Shown: positions 32,491 to 42,341, numbered from the stretch's first letter. The stretch is 64,000 nt of DNA from Colwellia sp. TT2012 (GCF_001440345.1 NZ_LJYX01000002.1:186001-250000); one strand, 5' to 3'. Numbers and translations: made by a program. The notes: a model not told the origin generated them from the sequence alone.

Positions 32491-33627
32491 TTGATAGATG
32501 GTTTCACAATAAGAATTGTATTCGCGGTTGTCACTAGCCAAATTTTAATCTCTGCAATATATTTTCAAGTAAAAAACCCTGAAATTAAGGGTGTGCAACA
32601 ATACTCGTTTCATGCATTATTTTTATGTTTAATGTTCACATTGACTGCAATATTTACCAATTCATTACCTCACTTAGGGGCAATATTAAATAATATATTT
32701 TTTGTTTTTGTATCTTATTATTATTGTCGGTCATTCCTTGAATTATTAGAAATACGATCCTATCTAAAATTCGAACGTATATGGTTTTATATAGCAATAA
32801 TTATATCAACTGTAATTACGGTAATAGATATTTCAAGGACTATAAGAGTTCCATTTATTGAGCTAATTGTCGCACTAATACCTTATTCATATTTACTTTA
32901 TATGATTCGAAAAAAAGTTAGACTTTCAAATTTACCTAAAGAAATAAACTTTTTTACTTATTCATTATTTATTTTAATCATTGCACATTTTGCATATATG
33001 AATTCATTAACCTTTTCATCATATCCATCAAGTTATTTAAATAACCAAATACGAAATATTTCGCTCATTTGCATTATGTTTGCTCATTTATCATCAACCA
33101 TTGCATTTCTAATGCTAGTATCAGGATTAAAAGAAAGTAAACTTGTCAATTTATCAAACACTGATAGCTTAACTGGATTATTAAATAGGAGAGCTTTTTT
33201 TGAAATAGTTGAATCTTTACCGAGTAATACAAGCCATTATTTTATTATGTTTGATGCCGATTTTTTCAAAAAAATAAATGATAAATTTGGTCATATTGTT
33301 GGTGATAAAGCCCTCCAACATATTTCTCAAACGTTAAAGTCATGCTTAAGTGAAAATGATGTAGTTGCACGTTATGGTGGAGAGGAATTTATAGCCGTTA
33401 TTTCAAATTGCACTGTAGAAAACGTAGATTCAATTGCAGAAAGAATCAGGCTAGAGATAATTAAAAATAAATTCTATATTGACAATATCCATGTCCCAAT
33501 TACATTAAGTATTGGTGTAGCAAAATACCAAGATTCTGATCCTTTAATTGATATTGATAAAGCTGACCAGATGTTATATAAAGCGAAGAAAAATGGTCGA
33601 AATATGGTTTGTATCTATAGCCATTAA
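32491..33627 (+). CDS. Membrane diguanylate cyclase (7TM-like sensor, GGDEF)
   Basis: A 378-residue protein. About seven hydrophobic segments occupy residues 6-211, followed by a GGDEF domain from about 222 (NTDSLTGLLNRRAFFEI) with the active-site loop GGEEF at 296-300 and DADFFKKINDKFGH upstream. It should make c-di-GMP from two GTP. The RxxD inhibitory site five residues before GGEEF is absent (SEND instead), so product inhibition by that route is not expected. TTG is taken as start because GAGGG lies 7 bases before it. The coding sequence is visibly more A/T-rich than its neighbours, which hints at transfer. Confidence 0.85.
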   Translation: MIDGFTIRIVFAVVTSQILISAIYFQVKNPEIKGVQQYSFHALFLCLMFTLTAIFTNSLPHLGAILNNIFFVFVSYYYCRSFLELLEIRSYLKFERIWFYIAIIISTVITVIDISRTIRVPFIELIVALIPYSYLLYMIRKKVRLSNLPKEINFFTYSLFILIIAHFAYMNSLTFSSYPSSYLNNQIRNISLICIMFAHLSSTIAFLMLVSGLKESKLVNLSNTDSLTGLLNRRAFFEIVESLPSNTSHYFIMFDADFFKKINDKFGHIVGDKALQHISQTLKSCLSENDVVARYGGEEFIAVISNCTVENVDSIAERIRLEIIKNKFYIDNIHVPITLSIGVAKYQDSDPLIDIDKADQMLYKAKKNGRNMVCIYSH

Positions 33628-34016
33628 ACTTCAATAAAGCTCCATATAATTATGAATAGAGTAGATGATATTGTTTAATGGAATAAGACACTTTATTGCA
33701 TCGGTTAATTTATTGACAAAATATCAATTGACCGCTTTATCCTCACAAGTAGACGTTTGGATATGGAAGTGACTTACTTCCGCAATGCGCACCAAGAAGT
33801 CATTAGCGGTGAACTATTTTTCACTATTCATTGGCTAAATAGTTATGGCTCACTAATACCACAGAGTGAGCGTTAATATTGTTCTGTCTCGAAAATTCTC
33901 AAAGGCTCTGAACCTGATGGCTTGAACTTAGATTTAGTTCAAGCCATCACCTCTGAAACAGTTAGTTTCGCTTAATTTTTTTGTTGGTCACTAAACTTGT
34001 TAGGGATGCATGTGGA
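33628..34016. other. Intergenic region with one large stem-loop
   Basis: No gene is recognised. GATGGCTTGAACT and its exact complement at 33916-33948 enclose a 7-base loop (13-bp stem). There is no T tract, so it is not a typical terminator. Confidence 0.5.
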
Positions 34017-34346
34017 TTAATGGATTGTGCGCTCTTGCTTGTCCCACAGGCTTCCTTGCCAATTTGAGATCGTTCCAGAGGCTTCACAGGTATCGCAATG
34101 CCACTCAATTATACCCATGGCAATACCTGTTGCCGCAATGCCTCCTAGACAAAAAAGTTCGTCAGCTCGGCTGTTGCATTTCAAATCAACATCAATGAGT
34201 GGTTGCTCTATATTTTCAGAAACCGATGACACTATTTTGATCAGAAATTTGAAAACCGTTTTTGCTTGTTCCGTAAGTTCTAGTACGTTACCTTCTTCGT
34301 CAAGGAAATGTCTTAAATCTGCTTTTAACGCCATACGTTTTATCAA
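34017..34346 (-). CDS. Conserved small protein with WHC-x2-C and WQGSLWD motif
   Basis: A 109-residue protein. The N-terminal LRHFLDEEGNVLELTEQAKT and the C-terminal IIEWHCDTCEASGTISNWQG followed by SLWD match a widespread short family of unknown function, whose members share HCPxCGxxGxISxWQGTxWD and often occur near mobile elements. The two Cys and the His could bind a metal. ATG at 34334 (MALKADL) is an alternative start. It stands alone on the minus strand. I cannot assign a function. Confidence 0.65.
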   Translation of the reverse strand: MIKRMALKADLRHFLDEEGNVLELTEQAKTVFKFLIKIVSSVSENIEQPLIDVDLKCNSRADELFCLGGIAATGIAMGIIEWHCDTCEASGTISNWQGSLWDKQERTIH

Positions 34347-34615
34347 TTATAAAAGGTTAAGCTAGCTAACATATAGCAGTTAAAGCTCTTGGTACATTAA
34401 TTCTAATTTAATATTATCAAGTTGACAGTACAGTTGGAGAGTTACATCTGTTTGACTAGGTAATAACAATAACCAATTCAACTTATTAGATACGAAAGCA
34501 GAGGTTTTCTTGAATAGTTGTAAAGACTTATCTATGAAGGTTTATTGATCATCAGCGTTATAATCTAAGTCTTGATGATATTATATTTGTCACGGATGTC
34601 GACAAAGCCCACCAT
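34347..34615. other. Non-coding region
   Basis: No gene, repeat or hairpin was recognised here; it leads into the flank repeat. Confidence 0.35.
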
Positions 34616-34688
34616 AAATAAAGCTATTTCTAAAGTATAAACTCTATTTCGTTGCTCTGGATCATTATTAGTGCGTTTGTACCATGTG
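34616..34688. repeat. Flank repeat, second copy
   Basis: Matches 32100-32171 (upstream of candidate small RNA A). The small RNA body itself is not present here, so only the upstream part was copied or retained. Confidence 0.75.
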
Positions 34689-34760
34689 TGGTTTGTTATA
34701 AATAATGAGATATACGATCGAAAATGAGCTTTTTATAATGTTTGAGATAGCCAATAAATA

Positions 34761-35042
34761 CTATTTTCGTATATGAATACTTACTTGAGTATTAATAGTC
34801 CCTTCCTCATCAATGGCAATGACCGCCTCATTAAGCAACATGACTACCTGAGTTATTTCATCTTGGGTGCGAATAAAACTTAGTTCATAGCCATAATTAT
34901 ACATTGAACTGACAGACGCTTGCTGGGCAACACTCAGTTGCGTCCACAATGCATGTGTACTCGGGCAAACATGCCTGCGTTCGTCTCGATCTATTTCAAT
35001 TTTACCGGTTAAATTTTTGGTGTTTTTAATAGCAGAAGACAT
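34761..35042 (-). CDS. Conserved hypothetical small protein
   Basis: A 93-residue soluble protein that I do not recognise by name. The sequence is varied and protein-like (DRDERRHVCPSTHALWTQLS, then YNYGYELSFIRTQDEITQVV), with no membrane segment. It has a plausible ATG and is followed by non-coding sequence on both sides. No operon partner or functional clue is visible. Confidence 0.5.
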   Translation of the reverse strand: MSSAIKNTKNLTGKIEIDRDERRHVCPSTHALWTQLSVAQQASVSSMYNYGYELSFIRTQDEITQVVMLLNEAVIAIDEEGTINTQVSIHIRK

Positions 35043-35300
35043 AGTGAATTGCGTCCTTGTAACACGACAATGGGTAGCTAAGGTATAGCAGTTTTCAATT
35101 TATATTCAATCAGCAGGAAGGTTTTTATAGTTGTTGTTAGCAAGCCAAGTGTTACTTTTTTACCTAGTGCGAGAATTTACCACGGGTATTTTATTAGCAA
35201 AAATGGGGTGGTATGACCGCTTTAACAGGCGAATTGTCATACATCAGCAATAATTCAACCATTATGCCTATGCACAGATGACAGAACTATTGCTGGTTAA

Positions 35301-35684
35301 TCATTTCCCTAAGCCACTAATCCCAAGATACAGACCAGAAATATAGGAAATCATCCAGAAAGCCCAAACAAGGATGCTAAAGCGGTGGAAAGTTTTTTGC
35401 AGCTCAAGATCATTATTCCGGATAGCGATGAATGCCCAACAAAAATGGAAAATCATCAAGAAAAGCCCTAAGAAGCCCGAAATTGAATGGGCAGTAAAGA
35501 TAAGGTGGCCGACATGCAGGTACATCATGATAGTGCCAATAGTATCGGTAATGACTCCCAGTCCAAACATGGTTAAATGCCACATCTTTAATTTTTTATG
35601 GTAATAGTCATTCCAGATACCAATAGAATAAAAGATCAGGGCGAGGGTGAAAAAAATGGCTCCCGATAAAATTAACGGTGTCAC
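35301..35684 (-). CDS. HsmA-family (TIGR03987) small membrane protein
   Basis: A 127-residue protein with four hydrophobic helices. The motifs LALIFYSIGIWNDYYHKKLK, WHLTMFGLGVITDTIGT, GFLGLFLMIFHFCWAF and FHRFSILVWAFWMISYISG match the TIGR03987/HsmA family, whose members carry these His-rich helix ends. The function is not established. It is a single gene in front of an MBL-fold hydrolase on the same strand, with about 90 bases between. Confidence 0.7.
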   Translation of the reverse strand: MTPLILSGAIFFTLALIFYSIGIWNDYYHKKLKMWHLTMFGLGVITDTIGTIMMYLHVGHLIFTAHSISGFLGLFLMIFHFCWAFIAIRNNDLELQKTFHRFSILVWAFWMISYISGLYLGISGLGK

Positions 35685-35772
35685 AGCTTTATCCTTTAGA
35701 TAGTTTCAAAGGCTGATTTTAATCTAATTGATAATTAATTGCATTAGTGAGTTGTTAACGTAACTTAATCGT

Positions 35773-36543
35773 TTACTTATGAGCGTTATTTTTAGGCATA
35801 AACTTTATTAAACTCTTGAACTTTGCCTTAACAGAGCGCCAATGGGTTCTAGGAATTTTAGGCGCTAGCGCTAATAAATGTTGAAAATCATGCTCAGATA
35901 GGTGTACTTCCCCACCATGCGCAAGAATAATGCTGTCGGCCTGTAGCGCGATTATTTTGTGCAGTGATGCTCGATATCTATTTGGGTAAAAAAGAGGGAA
36001 GGGCGGAATAAATTTATTTTTAACTTTAACCATTAAATCGGCAACATAGACTTTATTGCTGGGCAGGTGATGTAAAGATAAATCTCTATCAGTATGCCCT
36101 TGAGTGGCTAAGGCAACCCAATCAGAAAATCCTGGTAACGCCTCGCCATCATCTAATTTATAGTCAGCTTTGAGTTGGCTTGAATACCAAATGTTCTTGC
36201 TGGGTCTTTTCATGCGTTTGGCTACCCATTTAGCCAGCAGCATGTCGGTAAGATGCATAAGCCGACCATCTAAGCCTGAATACCACTGGCCACTGACATT
36301 GGCGGTGGCAATTTTACAGCCGGTTATTTTTCGTAGCATATTAGCGGCGCCAGCGTGATCGGGATGCATATGAGTTACCACCACTAAGGTTATATCACTA
36401 AAGGAACGCTGTAATGTTTGTGTGATAAAGTGCTTTAGTACCGAGATGTCTGAGCGACAGCAACCATCAAGCAGCAGTAACTTATCGGGATATTCAGCTA
36501 GTAAAATTGTTTGAATATGTCCGTCAAGGTGATGTAGTTTCAT
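35773..36543 (-). CDS. MBL-fold metallo-hydrolase
   Basis: A 256-residue protein with the metallo-beta-lactamase fold. It has the metal-binding THMHPDHAG motif near 58-66, a later His in ATQGHTDRDLSL, an Asp in KVYVADLMVKV and a His in IILAHGGEVH. Such hydrolases act on thioesters, lactones or phosphodiesters; the substrate is not apparent. There is no signal peptide, so it is cytoplasmic. A basic C-terminus (RSVKAKFKSLIKFM) is present. It may be co-transcribed with the HsmA-type gene downstream on the same strand. Confidence 0.8.
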   Translation of the reverse strand: MKLHHLDGHIQTILLAEYPDKLLLLDGCCRSDISVLKHFITQTLQRSFSDITLVVVTHMHPDHAGAANMLRKITGCKIATANVSGQWYSGLDGRLMHLTDMLLAKWVAKRMKRPSKNIWYSSQLKADYKLDDGEALPGFSDWVALATQGHTDRDLSLHHLPSNKVYVADLMVKVKNKFIPPFPLFYPNRYRASLHKIIALQADSIILAHGGEVHLSEHDFQHLLALAPKIPRTHWRSVKAKFKSLIKFMPKNNAHK

Positions 36544-36675
36544 AGCGATAAAACAGCTCAGTAAATAGGTGGATATCTCAAGGTTACAGTATAAGAAACG
36601 GCTTAAGAGCGCACTGTTTTTTTGAATTAAGTGAATAAAAAATCACAGTGTTAGTCTTGAACATATACTAGCTTG

Positions 36676-36706
36676 AAACCACCCACAGGATCTTGGTGGG
36701 TGGTTT
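36676..36706 (-). terminator. Hairpin after the RND operon
   Basis: An 11-bp perfect stem (AAACCACCCAC / GTGGGTGGTTT) with a 9-base loop lies 21 bases after the RND gene stop. The T run on the minus strand is only three bases, so termination may be partial. Confidence 0.65.
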
Positions 36707-36726
36707 TATCCACTAGCTACAATACT

Positions 36727-39700
36727 TTAATTAAGTACTTTTTCTAGGGCTTCTTCAGATACGTCAAATTCGTGTTCGTCCAACTTGTGCCTTGTTTCCG
36801 CCAGTAATAAATAAAAGCTAGGTAGAATAAACAAGGTAAAGATAGTGCCAATAAACATACCTGCCACTAAAATTATGCCAATGCTGTTACGCGCTTCTGC
36901 GCCTGCACCAGTAACCAATACTAAGGGAAAATGCCCGAGTATTGTTGCTGCTGTGGTCATTAAAATAGGCCGTAACCGTGTCGTTGCCGCTTCAGTGACC
37001 GCCGTGAGTTTATTGGCGCCAAGCTCTTGGGCATGGTTGGCAAATTCAACAATTAAAATACCATTCTTAGCAATTAAGCCAATCAAGGTAATCAAACCTA
37101 TTTGCGAATAAATATTAATGGTGGTTAATTCCATATAAGGGATTAATAACGCACCCGATAGCGCTAACGGTACACAACCTAGCAGCACCACTAAGGGATC
37201 TCTAAAGCTATTAAATTGTATGGCTAATACCAAGAAAACAATCAATAAAGAAACAGCCAATACCATAATTAAGGTATTACCTTCTTGGCGTAACTGTCTA
37301 GATTCACCAGCGTAGTCAATTGAGTAGCCTAAAGGTAATATTTCTTTGGCTGCCTTTTCAAGGGCTGATAACGCTGCTTCTTTGTTTGATCCCGGTGCGA
37401 CACCACCGTAAATTCTAAACGAAGCTTGTTGAGCAAAGGTACCGAGTTGTCTCGGCACCGTTTTCCATTTTAAGTCAGCCACCGCTGAGACAGGTAATAG
37501 CTCGCCGGTAGGTAATTTAATATTCAATGATAAAATTGCTTCGGTTTTACTGCGTACTTCATCATTAACGATGGGAATAACGCGATAAGCTTTACCGTTA
37601 GCATCAAAGCGATTAACAAAGTTACTCGATAATAAAACACTCAGTTGCTCACTAATTTGCCCGACAGTCATACCTAAATCAGCAATTTTTTCTCGATTTA
37701 ATTGCAGTTCCACTTGTGGGAGGTCTATTTTTAAGTCGGTATCAGCGAAAAGAAATTGCCCACTGGCAAAGGCTGCTCCGACAAGTTGATCGGCATATTG
37801 TTTCATTTCACTATAGGGGGCAGAGGCTTTAACAATCATGTCAATTTCAAACTGACCTGAACTCGGTAAAGAGGAGGGGAGAATTGGAAACATATTCAAC
37901 CCAGGTATTTGTGCTAATTTGCCGTAAATACGCGGCACTAATGACTGGGCGCTGTAGTCGCGTTCATCGGCACTGACTAACTCTAAACCGCCAAAACCAC
38001 CACCGCCAAAGATGATCTGCCAAACTTTCTTACCGCCTTCTATTTCTTGCAAGCTTTCTACTACTGGATTCATTTGTGCGACGTTATAAGCGAGTGAAGC
38101 ATCAGGAGGTGATTGAATAACAAACATGACCATCGATTGATCTTCTATGGGCGCGAGTTCTTTTTTCGAGTGTAGATAAAAAGGCACAGCAAGTAGCGAT
38201 ACCACTAGAGCAATAAGAAATACTTGTCCTTGCCACTTAAAAATCTTATGTAACAGCTTGGCGTAGCTGCTCTGCAACTTTTCAAAAAGGTGATTTACTT
38301 TACGGGTGAACCAACCTTCTTCACCGCTTTGAGGAGCAACATATGCGCTCATAATGGGTGACAAGGTAACGGCAACAATCCCTGAAATGATAACGGCAAT
38401 CGCTAAGGTAAAAGCAAACTCTTTGAATAATACCCCAGTCAGACCAGACAAAAATCCGATAGGTGCATAAACGGCTGCCAGTGTTAAGGTCATTGAGATA
38501 ATGGGCACCAAGAGCTGGCGTGAACTAATCAAGGCAGCATCAAATTTTGACATGCCTTGACGCATTAGTCGGGCAACATTTTCTACTACAACAATGGAAT
38601 CATCAACCACTAAACCCACCGAGAGTACGATAGCTAACACGGTTAATAGGTTTAACGAAAAGCCCATCATAGTCATAGCGGCAATAGCGCCTAAAATAGA
38701 AATAGGTATGGTGATTAATGGCACTATAGCGCTTCTAAAAGAGCCCATAAGTAGTACTACTACTAAGCCAACTAAAAAGATTGTTTCAGCTAAGGTGGTA
38801 AAAATCTCAGTTAAGGCATCGCGCATATACAAGGTGCCGTCGTAAGCATAACCAATGGAAATACCGTTGGGTAGAGTTTTGTTTAGCTCAGCTACTGTTT
38901 CATATAACCTATCACCAATGGCAATTTCATTAGCGCCAGGCAATGGCCAAATGGAAATATAAACGGCATCTTGATCATTTAATCTAGCGGTGACACTGCT
39001 ATCTTCTGCTGCTAGCTCAATTTTTGCGACATCTCTTAAATAGATATTCGCGCCATCTAGCTCACTGACCACCAATTGTTCAAACTCTTCAACACTGCTG
39101 AGTTGGGTATTAGCAACGATATCAATTTTTTGCCGACTATTTTCGACATAACCCAAAGTGGCTATGGTGTTGTTTGCTGCTAAGGCTTGATAAACATCAC
39201 TGGCGCTTAAGTTAAATATTTGTAGTGCCTCTGGATCTAACCAGACACGCATTGCCGGTGTTCGAGCGCCCTCAATACCAACTCTTTGTACACCTTCAAT
39301 AGCATTTAAAATCGGATTAACTTGGCGAATTAAATAATCGGTAATGCGTGATAAGTCATTACCGTTGGCATGAACATTTAAATAAAACACCGCAAAAGGT
39401 CTATCGGCACGACTCACTGATACCATGGGGTCTTGCGCGCCAGCAGGTAACTCAAAACGAATTTGACTTAAGCGAGCGGTTAATTCAGCTAGCGCCAAGG
39501 TCGAATTTTCATTGAGTTTTAGCCAAGCGGTAACTTTCGAACTGCCAGATGTGCTGGTCGATTCGACATATTCAACCCCTGGCACGGTAGCGGCAACACG
39601 CTCAATTGGCTCGGTAACAAAACCTTGCACTACATCAGCGGCAGCGCCGATGTAATAGGTCTCAATTACTAATGAGGCACTTTCAATTTTCGGAAATTGC

Positions 39701-39822
39701 AGTACCGGAATTTTACTTGCTGACCATAGGCCGGCAATACAAATAATAATAGACAAAACAATGGCGACCACAGGTCGCTTGACAAAAACGTCCATAATCG
39801 ATGGTTTATTTTCTTGCATCAT
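36727..39822 (-). CDS. RND efflux pump inner-membrane transporter (HAE1 type)
   Basis: A 1031-residue AcrB-like transporter with 12 helices in two repeats and two large periplasmic loops. It starts with DVFVKRPVVAIVLSIIICIA. The proton-relay aspartates are in helix 4, VLSVGLVVDDSIVVVENVAR, and the second repeat has GLITLIGLIAKNGILIVEFA. It exports drugs, detergents or signalling molecules across both membranes, driven by protons, with the membrane fusion protein encoded 9 bases upstream and a TolC channel encoded elsewhere. Substrate range cannot be read. Confidence 0.92.
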   Translation of the reverse strand: MMQENKPSIMDVFVKRPVVAIVLSIIICIAGLWSASKIPVLQFPKIESASLVIETYYIGAAADVVQGFVTEPIERVAATVPGVEYVESTSTSGSSKVTAWLKLNENSTLALAELTARLSQIRFELPAGAQDPMVSVSRADRPFAVFYLNVHANGNDLSRITDYLIRQVNPILNAIEGVQRVGIEGARTPAMRVWLDPEALQIFNLSASDVYQALAANNTIATLGYVENSRQKIDIVANTQLSSVEEFEQLVVSELDGANIYLRDVAKIELAAEDSSVTARLNDQDAVYISIWPLPGANEIAIGDRLYETVAELNKTLPNGISIGYAYDGTLYMRDALTEIFTTLAETIFLVGLVVVLLMGSFRSAIVPLITIPISILGAIAAMTMMGFSLNLLTVLAIVLSVGLVVDDSIVVVENVARLMRQGMSKFDAALISSRQLLVPIISMTLTLAAVYAPIGFLSGLTGVLFKEFAFTLAIAVIISGIVAVTLSPIMSAYVAPQSGEEGWFTRKVNHLFEKLQSSYAKLLHKIFKWQGQVFLIALVVSLLAVPFYLHSKKELAPIEDQSMVMFVIQSPPDASLAYNVAQMNPVVESLQEIEGGKKVWQIIFGGGGFGGLELVSADERDYSAQSLVPRIYGKLAQIPGLNMFPILPSSLPSSGQFEIDMIVKASAPYSEMKQYADQLVGAAFASGQFLFADTDLKIDLPQVELQLNREKIADLGMTVGQISEQLSVLLSSNFVNRFDANGKAYRVIPIVNDEVRSKTEAILSLNIKLPTGELLPVSAVADLKWKTVPRQLGTFAQQASFRIYGGVAPGSNKEAALSALEKAAKEILPLGYSIDYAGESRQLRQEGNTLIMVLAVSLLIVFLVLAIQFNSFRDPLVVLLGCVPLALSGALLIPYMELTTINIYSQIGLITLIGLIAKNGILIVEFANHAQELGANKLTAVTEAATTRLRPILMTTAATILGHFPLVLVTGAGAEARNSIGIILVAGMFIGTIFTLFILPSFYLLLAETRHKLDEHEFDVSEEALEKVLN

Positions 39823-39831
39823 AAGCCCTTA

Positions 39832-40965
39832 TTATTGTGCACTTGCATCGAGAGCAGGCGCTTTAGCGGCTACTTTGGCAGTTTCATCAGCCGCTTCATG
39901 GGCAAGGTATACTTTCATACCAGGATATAATTTGAACGCGCCTTTATTGGCAACCAGCTGGCCTGCTGTTATGCCGGCAAGTATCATTACCCGTTCACCT
40001 TGTCGCTGGCCAAGTTTAACGGCTACTTGTTTCGCGCGATAGCTACCCTTACCGGCAGCTTCTAAGACAAAAACATAGTCACCTAAGGCATCGCGTTTTA
40101 TCGCTAAATCAGGTACTGATGCGAGTATAACTTGCTTAGCAATGGGCACTATCACAGAGACCAAGGTATTTGGTTTTAATGCTAGGATTGCTGAGGGTAA
40201 TTGTGCGCGGTATTTTAAATGACGTGAGATGCGTGATAACTGAGGGTCGATAGCTATAATTTTTGCTGCAAACTCAGCATCTTGATTCATTGGGCTAATT
40301 TTTACCGTCGAGCCTAAACTTAGCTCTTGATAGCGTTGCGGCAAATGAAAATCAATCCAAGTAAGGTCATTGATACCAATAAGATCAAGCACTTGGCTGT
40401 TTTTGTCTAAATACTGGCCAACTTCTAAGCTATGAATACCAACCTTAGCGGTAAAGGGCGCAGTTAAGGTTTTTTTATCTATTGCCGTAGTAATCACCGC
40501 AATATCTGCTTGTGCTATTTGTACTGCGGCGCGAGCTTGGTCAACTCGTTCTTCACTAATGCCGCGATTTTTACGCAACGCAATATTACGCGTTAGGGTC
40601 TGCTGCTGTAGCGTCAATGTTGCTTGAGCTGCCATTAAACGGGCATCTTCGTCCCTATGGTCTAATACCAACAACACTTGGCCTTTTTTAACGACACTGC
40701 CAGAGCTGGCATTTAACTGGGTAATTTCACCGGCAAGTTCGTTAATAAGCAGTAAAAACTTGAACGCTTGTACTTCGCCACTTATCTGAATATGCTGCTG
40801 ATAACTAATATTGCTGACGGTTACCGCAGTAACGGTTGCTGCTGGCTCAGGCATGCTGGCAGCATGGGCATTGGCCGCTTGTTGTAGTGATGATTTATAG
40901 CTATATAAGCCAAAAATAGTGCCGGCTAATAATATAATCACCACAAGCCATTTAGTTAGATTCAT
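39832..40965 (-). CDS. RND efflux periplasmic adaptor (membrane fusion protein)
   Basis: A 377-residue adaptor anchored by an N-terminal helix (WLVVIILLAGTIFGLYSY). It contains a lipoyl/biotinyl-like half (ELAGEITQLNASSGSVVKKG, QVLLVLDHRDEDARL), a helical hairpin near 115-170 (QQQTLTRNIALRKNRGISEE), and beta-barrel and proximal domains (GIHSLEVGQYLDKNSQV and later). There is no lipobox. It links the RND transporter, encoded 9 bases downstream, to an outer-membrane channel. The two genes form an operon behind the TetR regulator. Confidence 0.9.
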   Translation of the reverse strand: MNLTKWLVVIILLAGTIFGLYSYKSSLQQAANAHAASMPEPAATVTAVTVSNISYQQHIQISGEVQAFKFLLLINELAGEITQLNASSGSVVKKGQVLLVLDHRDEDARLMAAQATLTLQQQTLTRNIALRKNRGISEERVDQARAAVQIAQADIAVITTAIDKKTLTAPFTAKVGIHSLEVGQYLDKNSQVLDLIGINDLTWIDFHLPQRYQELSLGSTVKISPMNQDAEFAAKIIAIDPQLSRISRHLKYRAQLPSAILALKPNTLVSVIVPIAKQVILASVPDLAIKRDALGDYVFVLEAAGKGSYRAKQVAVKLGQRQGERVMILAGITAGQLVANKGAFKLYPGMKVYLAHEAADETAKVAAKAPALDASAQ

Positions 40966-41081
40966 GATTGTTCCTTTATCCTTATTTTTTAAAACGCTTA
41001 ATTAATGCCTTGAGCGTATTTACTGTATTGCGGCTTAGTTGTTTAATGATAGTTAATCTGTGCAGGTATTGGCCTTTAAAC

Positions 41082-41804
41082 TTACCTAAGCCCAGCCTCT
41101 GTTAGGCGTAGGCATACTTCTTTTATGCCATCATCTGTTATTTTTTGCTGCCAATCATAGGTATTGACTAAGCGCTGCATGGTGCGAATATGTAAATTAT
41201 CAGGTGCAAGCGCTAACATTTCTTCTGCTAGATTTTCAGCTAGATCGTTGCGCCAGCATTGGTGTACACGTACCGTTTGAAAATAACCCAAGGATAACGA
41301 CCAGCTGCCTATGTTTATCTCTTCAATATCTCGGCTACCTGAGGTTAATTCACCGGAATCAGCGGCGGCTTGTAAAAATTGTTGAAACATAGCTTGGCAG
41401 CGCTCACCGCAGGCTATCATCTGTGTTAACCAACGCTGTGAGCAGCGCTTCATCATGGCTTGGGTGTTGACAATGCTTTCGAGCTGACTATCAAAGCTAT
41501 ACATTTGCACCTTGGAAAAATCTAACAAGCTAGTGGCAATAATGCGCTCTGGTGTGGTCAGGGGTAAAGCGAGAACTTTTTTAAAAACACTTTGTCGTTC
41601 TTGATACATGCGAGTGGCTAAGGCAATCAGTACATCTTCTTTGCATTGGACGAATTTATAAACAGAGCCCATAGACAGACCCGCTAATTTGGCAATAGCG
41701 GACATTGAAAAATCTAATAAACTACTGTTTTCAATAGCCTTGATTGCTGCGTAAATAATTAATTTTTCTTGTTCTGCTGCGCTAAATCTTGGAGCTGGAG
41801 CCAT
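41082..41804 (-). CDS. TetR-family regulator of the RND pump
   Basis: A 240-residue regulator. The N-terminal HTH spans about 10-56 (SAAEQEKLIIYAAIKAIENS, then FSMSAIAKLAGLSMGSVYKF) and the rest is a helical ligand-binding domain. It precedes the adaptor and pump genes on the same strand by 116 bases, so it probably controls them and itself. A direct repeat of TTCRAATGTC upstream of its own start is a candidate operator. The inducer is unknown. Confidence 0.85.
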   Translation of the reverse strand: MAPAPRFSAAEQEKLIIYAAIKAIENSSLLDFSMSAIAKLAGLSMGSVYKFVQCKEDVLIALATRMYQERQSVFKKVLALPLTTPERIIATSLLDFSKVQMYSFDSQLESIVNTQAMMKRCSQRWLTQMIACGERCQAMFQQFLQAAADSGELTSGSRDIEEINIGSWSLSLGYFQTVRVHQCWRNDLAENLAEEMLALAPDNLHIRTMQRLVNTYDWQQKITDDGIKEVCLRLTEAGLR

Positions 41805-41829
41805 ATATAAATCTTATTTTGTAATTGTA

Positions 41830-41850
41830 TTCGAATGTCGTTCAAATGTC
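41830..41850. promoter_or_regulatory. Direct repeat upstream of tetR gene
   Basis: TTCGAATGTC and TTCAAATGTC occur 11 bases apart, about one helical turn, 26 bases before the TetR start. TetR operators are more often palindromic, so this is tentative. Confidence 0.4.
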
Positions 41851-42017
41851 AGTTTAACTGAATTTATCTTAAGTTCAAGGACAAATATCTTATATTAATA
41901 ACATTTATCGATAGCGGGCTGAATAGATAGCTACATCAACAGATCTTTCATCGCTGTACTGTATTCACGGGGGAGTATGGCCATTCTTGTTAGAGATGAG
42001 TTTTAGTGGGGTGGAAA

Positions 42018-42341
42018 TTAACTAAGCTGTGCTTGTTCTAATTGCAACCAGTTCAGTGCTACATCACGATCTGAATAAATTCGTAAATTCAACCTATCAG
42101 TTCTTGGGATGGTATGAGCTAAATACTCTGTGTTTAATTGACTGGCGATTTTGTAGACAATAACCGCTATCGCGTGAATTTCGCTTAGATTACCAATATT
42201 AATTTGTGCTTCAAAATCATAAGAATAAGCGTTCACTTTATTGATTAGTAACGAAAAAGGGCTATGAAGATGAGCCAGAAAAAAATTATGCAACTGATTG
42301 ACCATAATAAGATTAATTTCCACACCCTCGTTGACTATCAC
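42018..42341 (-). CDS. Hypothetical protein, possibly SpoIIAA/STAS-like fold
   Basis: A 107-residue soluble protein. I do not recognise it firmly. The ending RLNLRIYSDRDVALNWLQLE resembles the xxFxDxxxAxxWL tail of short SpoIIAA-like proteins, and the hydrophobic strands (FSLLINKVNAYSYDFE) would fit. It sits alone between the TetR gene and the lysR region with no visible partner. Function unknown. Confidence 0.5.
   Translation of the reverse strand: MIVNEGVEINLIMVNQLHNFFLAHLHSPFSLLINKVNAYSYDFEAQINIGNLSEIHAIAVIVYKIASQLNTEYLAHTIPRTDRLNLRIYSDRDVALNWLQLEQAQLS

Noticed and set aside
33916-33948. 13-bp hairpin as a terminator of the cyclase gene
   Set aside because: It is almost 300 bases after the stop and has no T tract on either strand.
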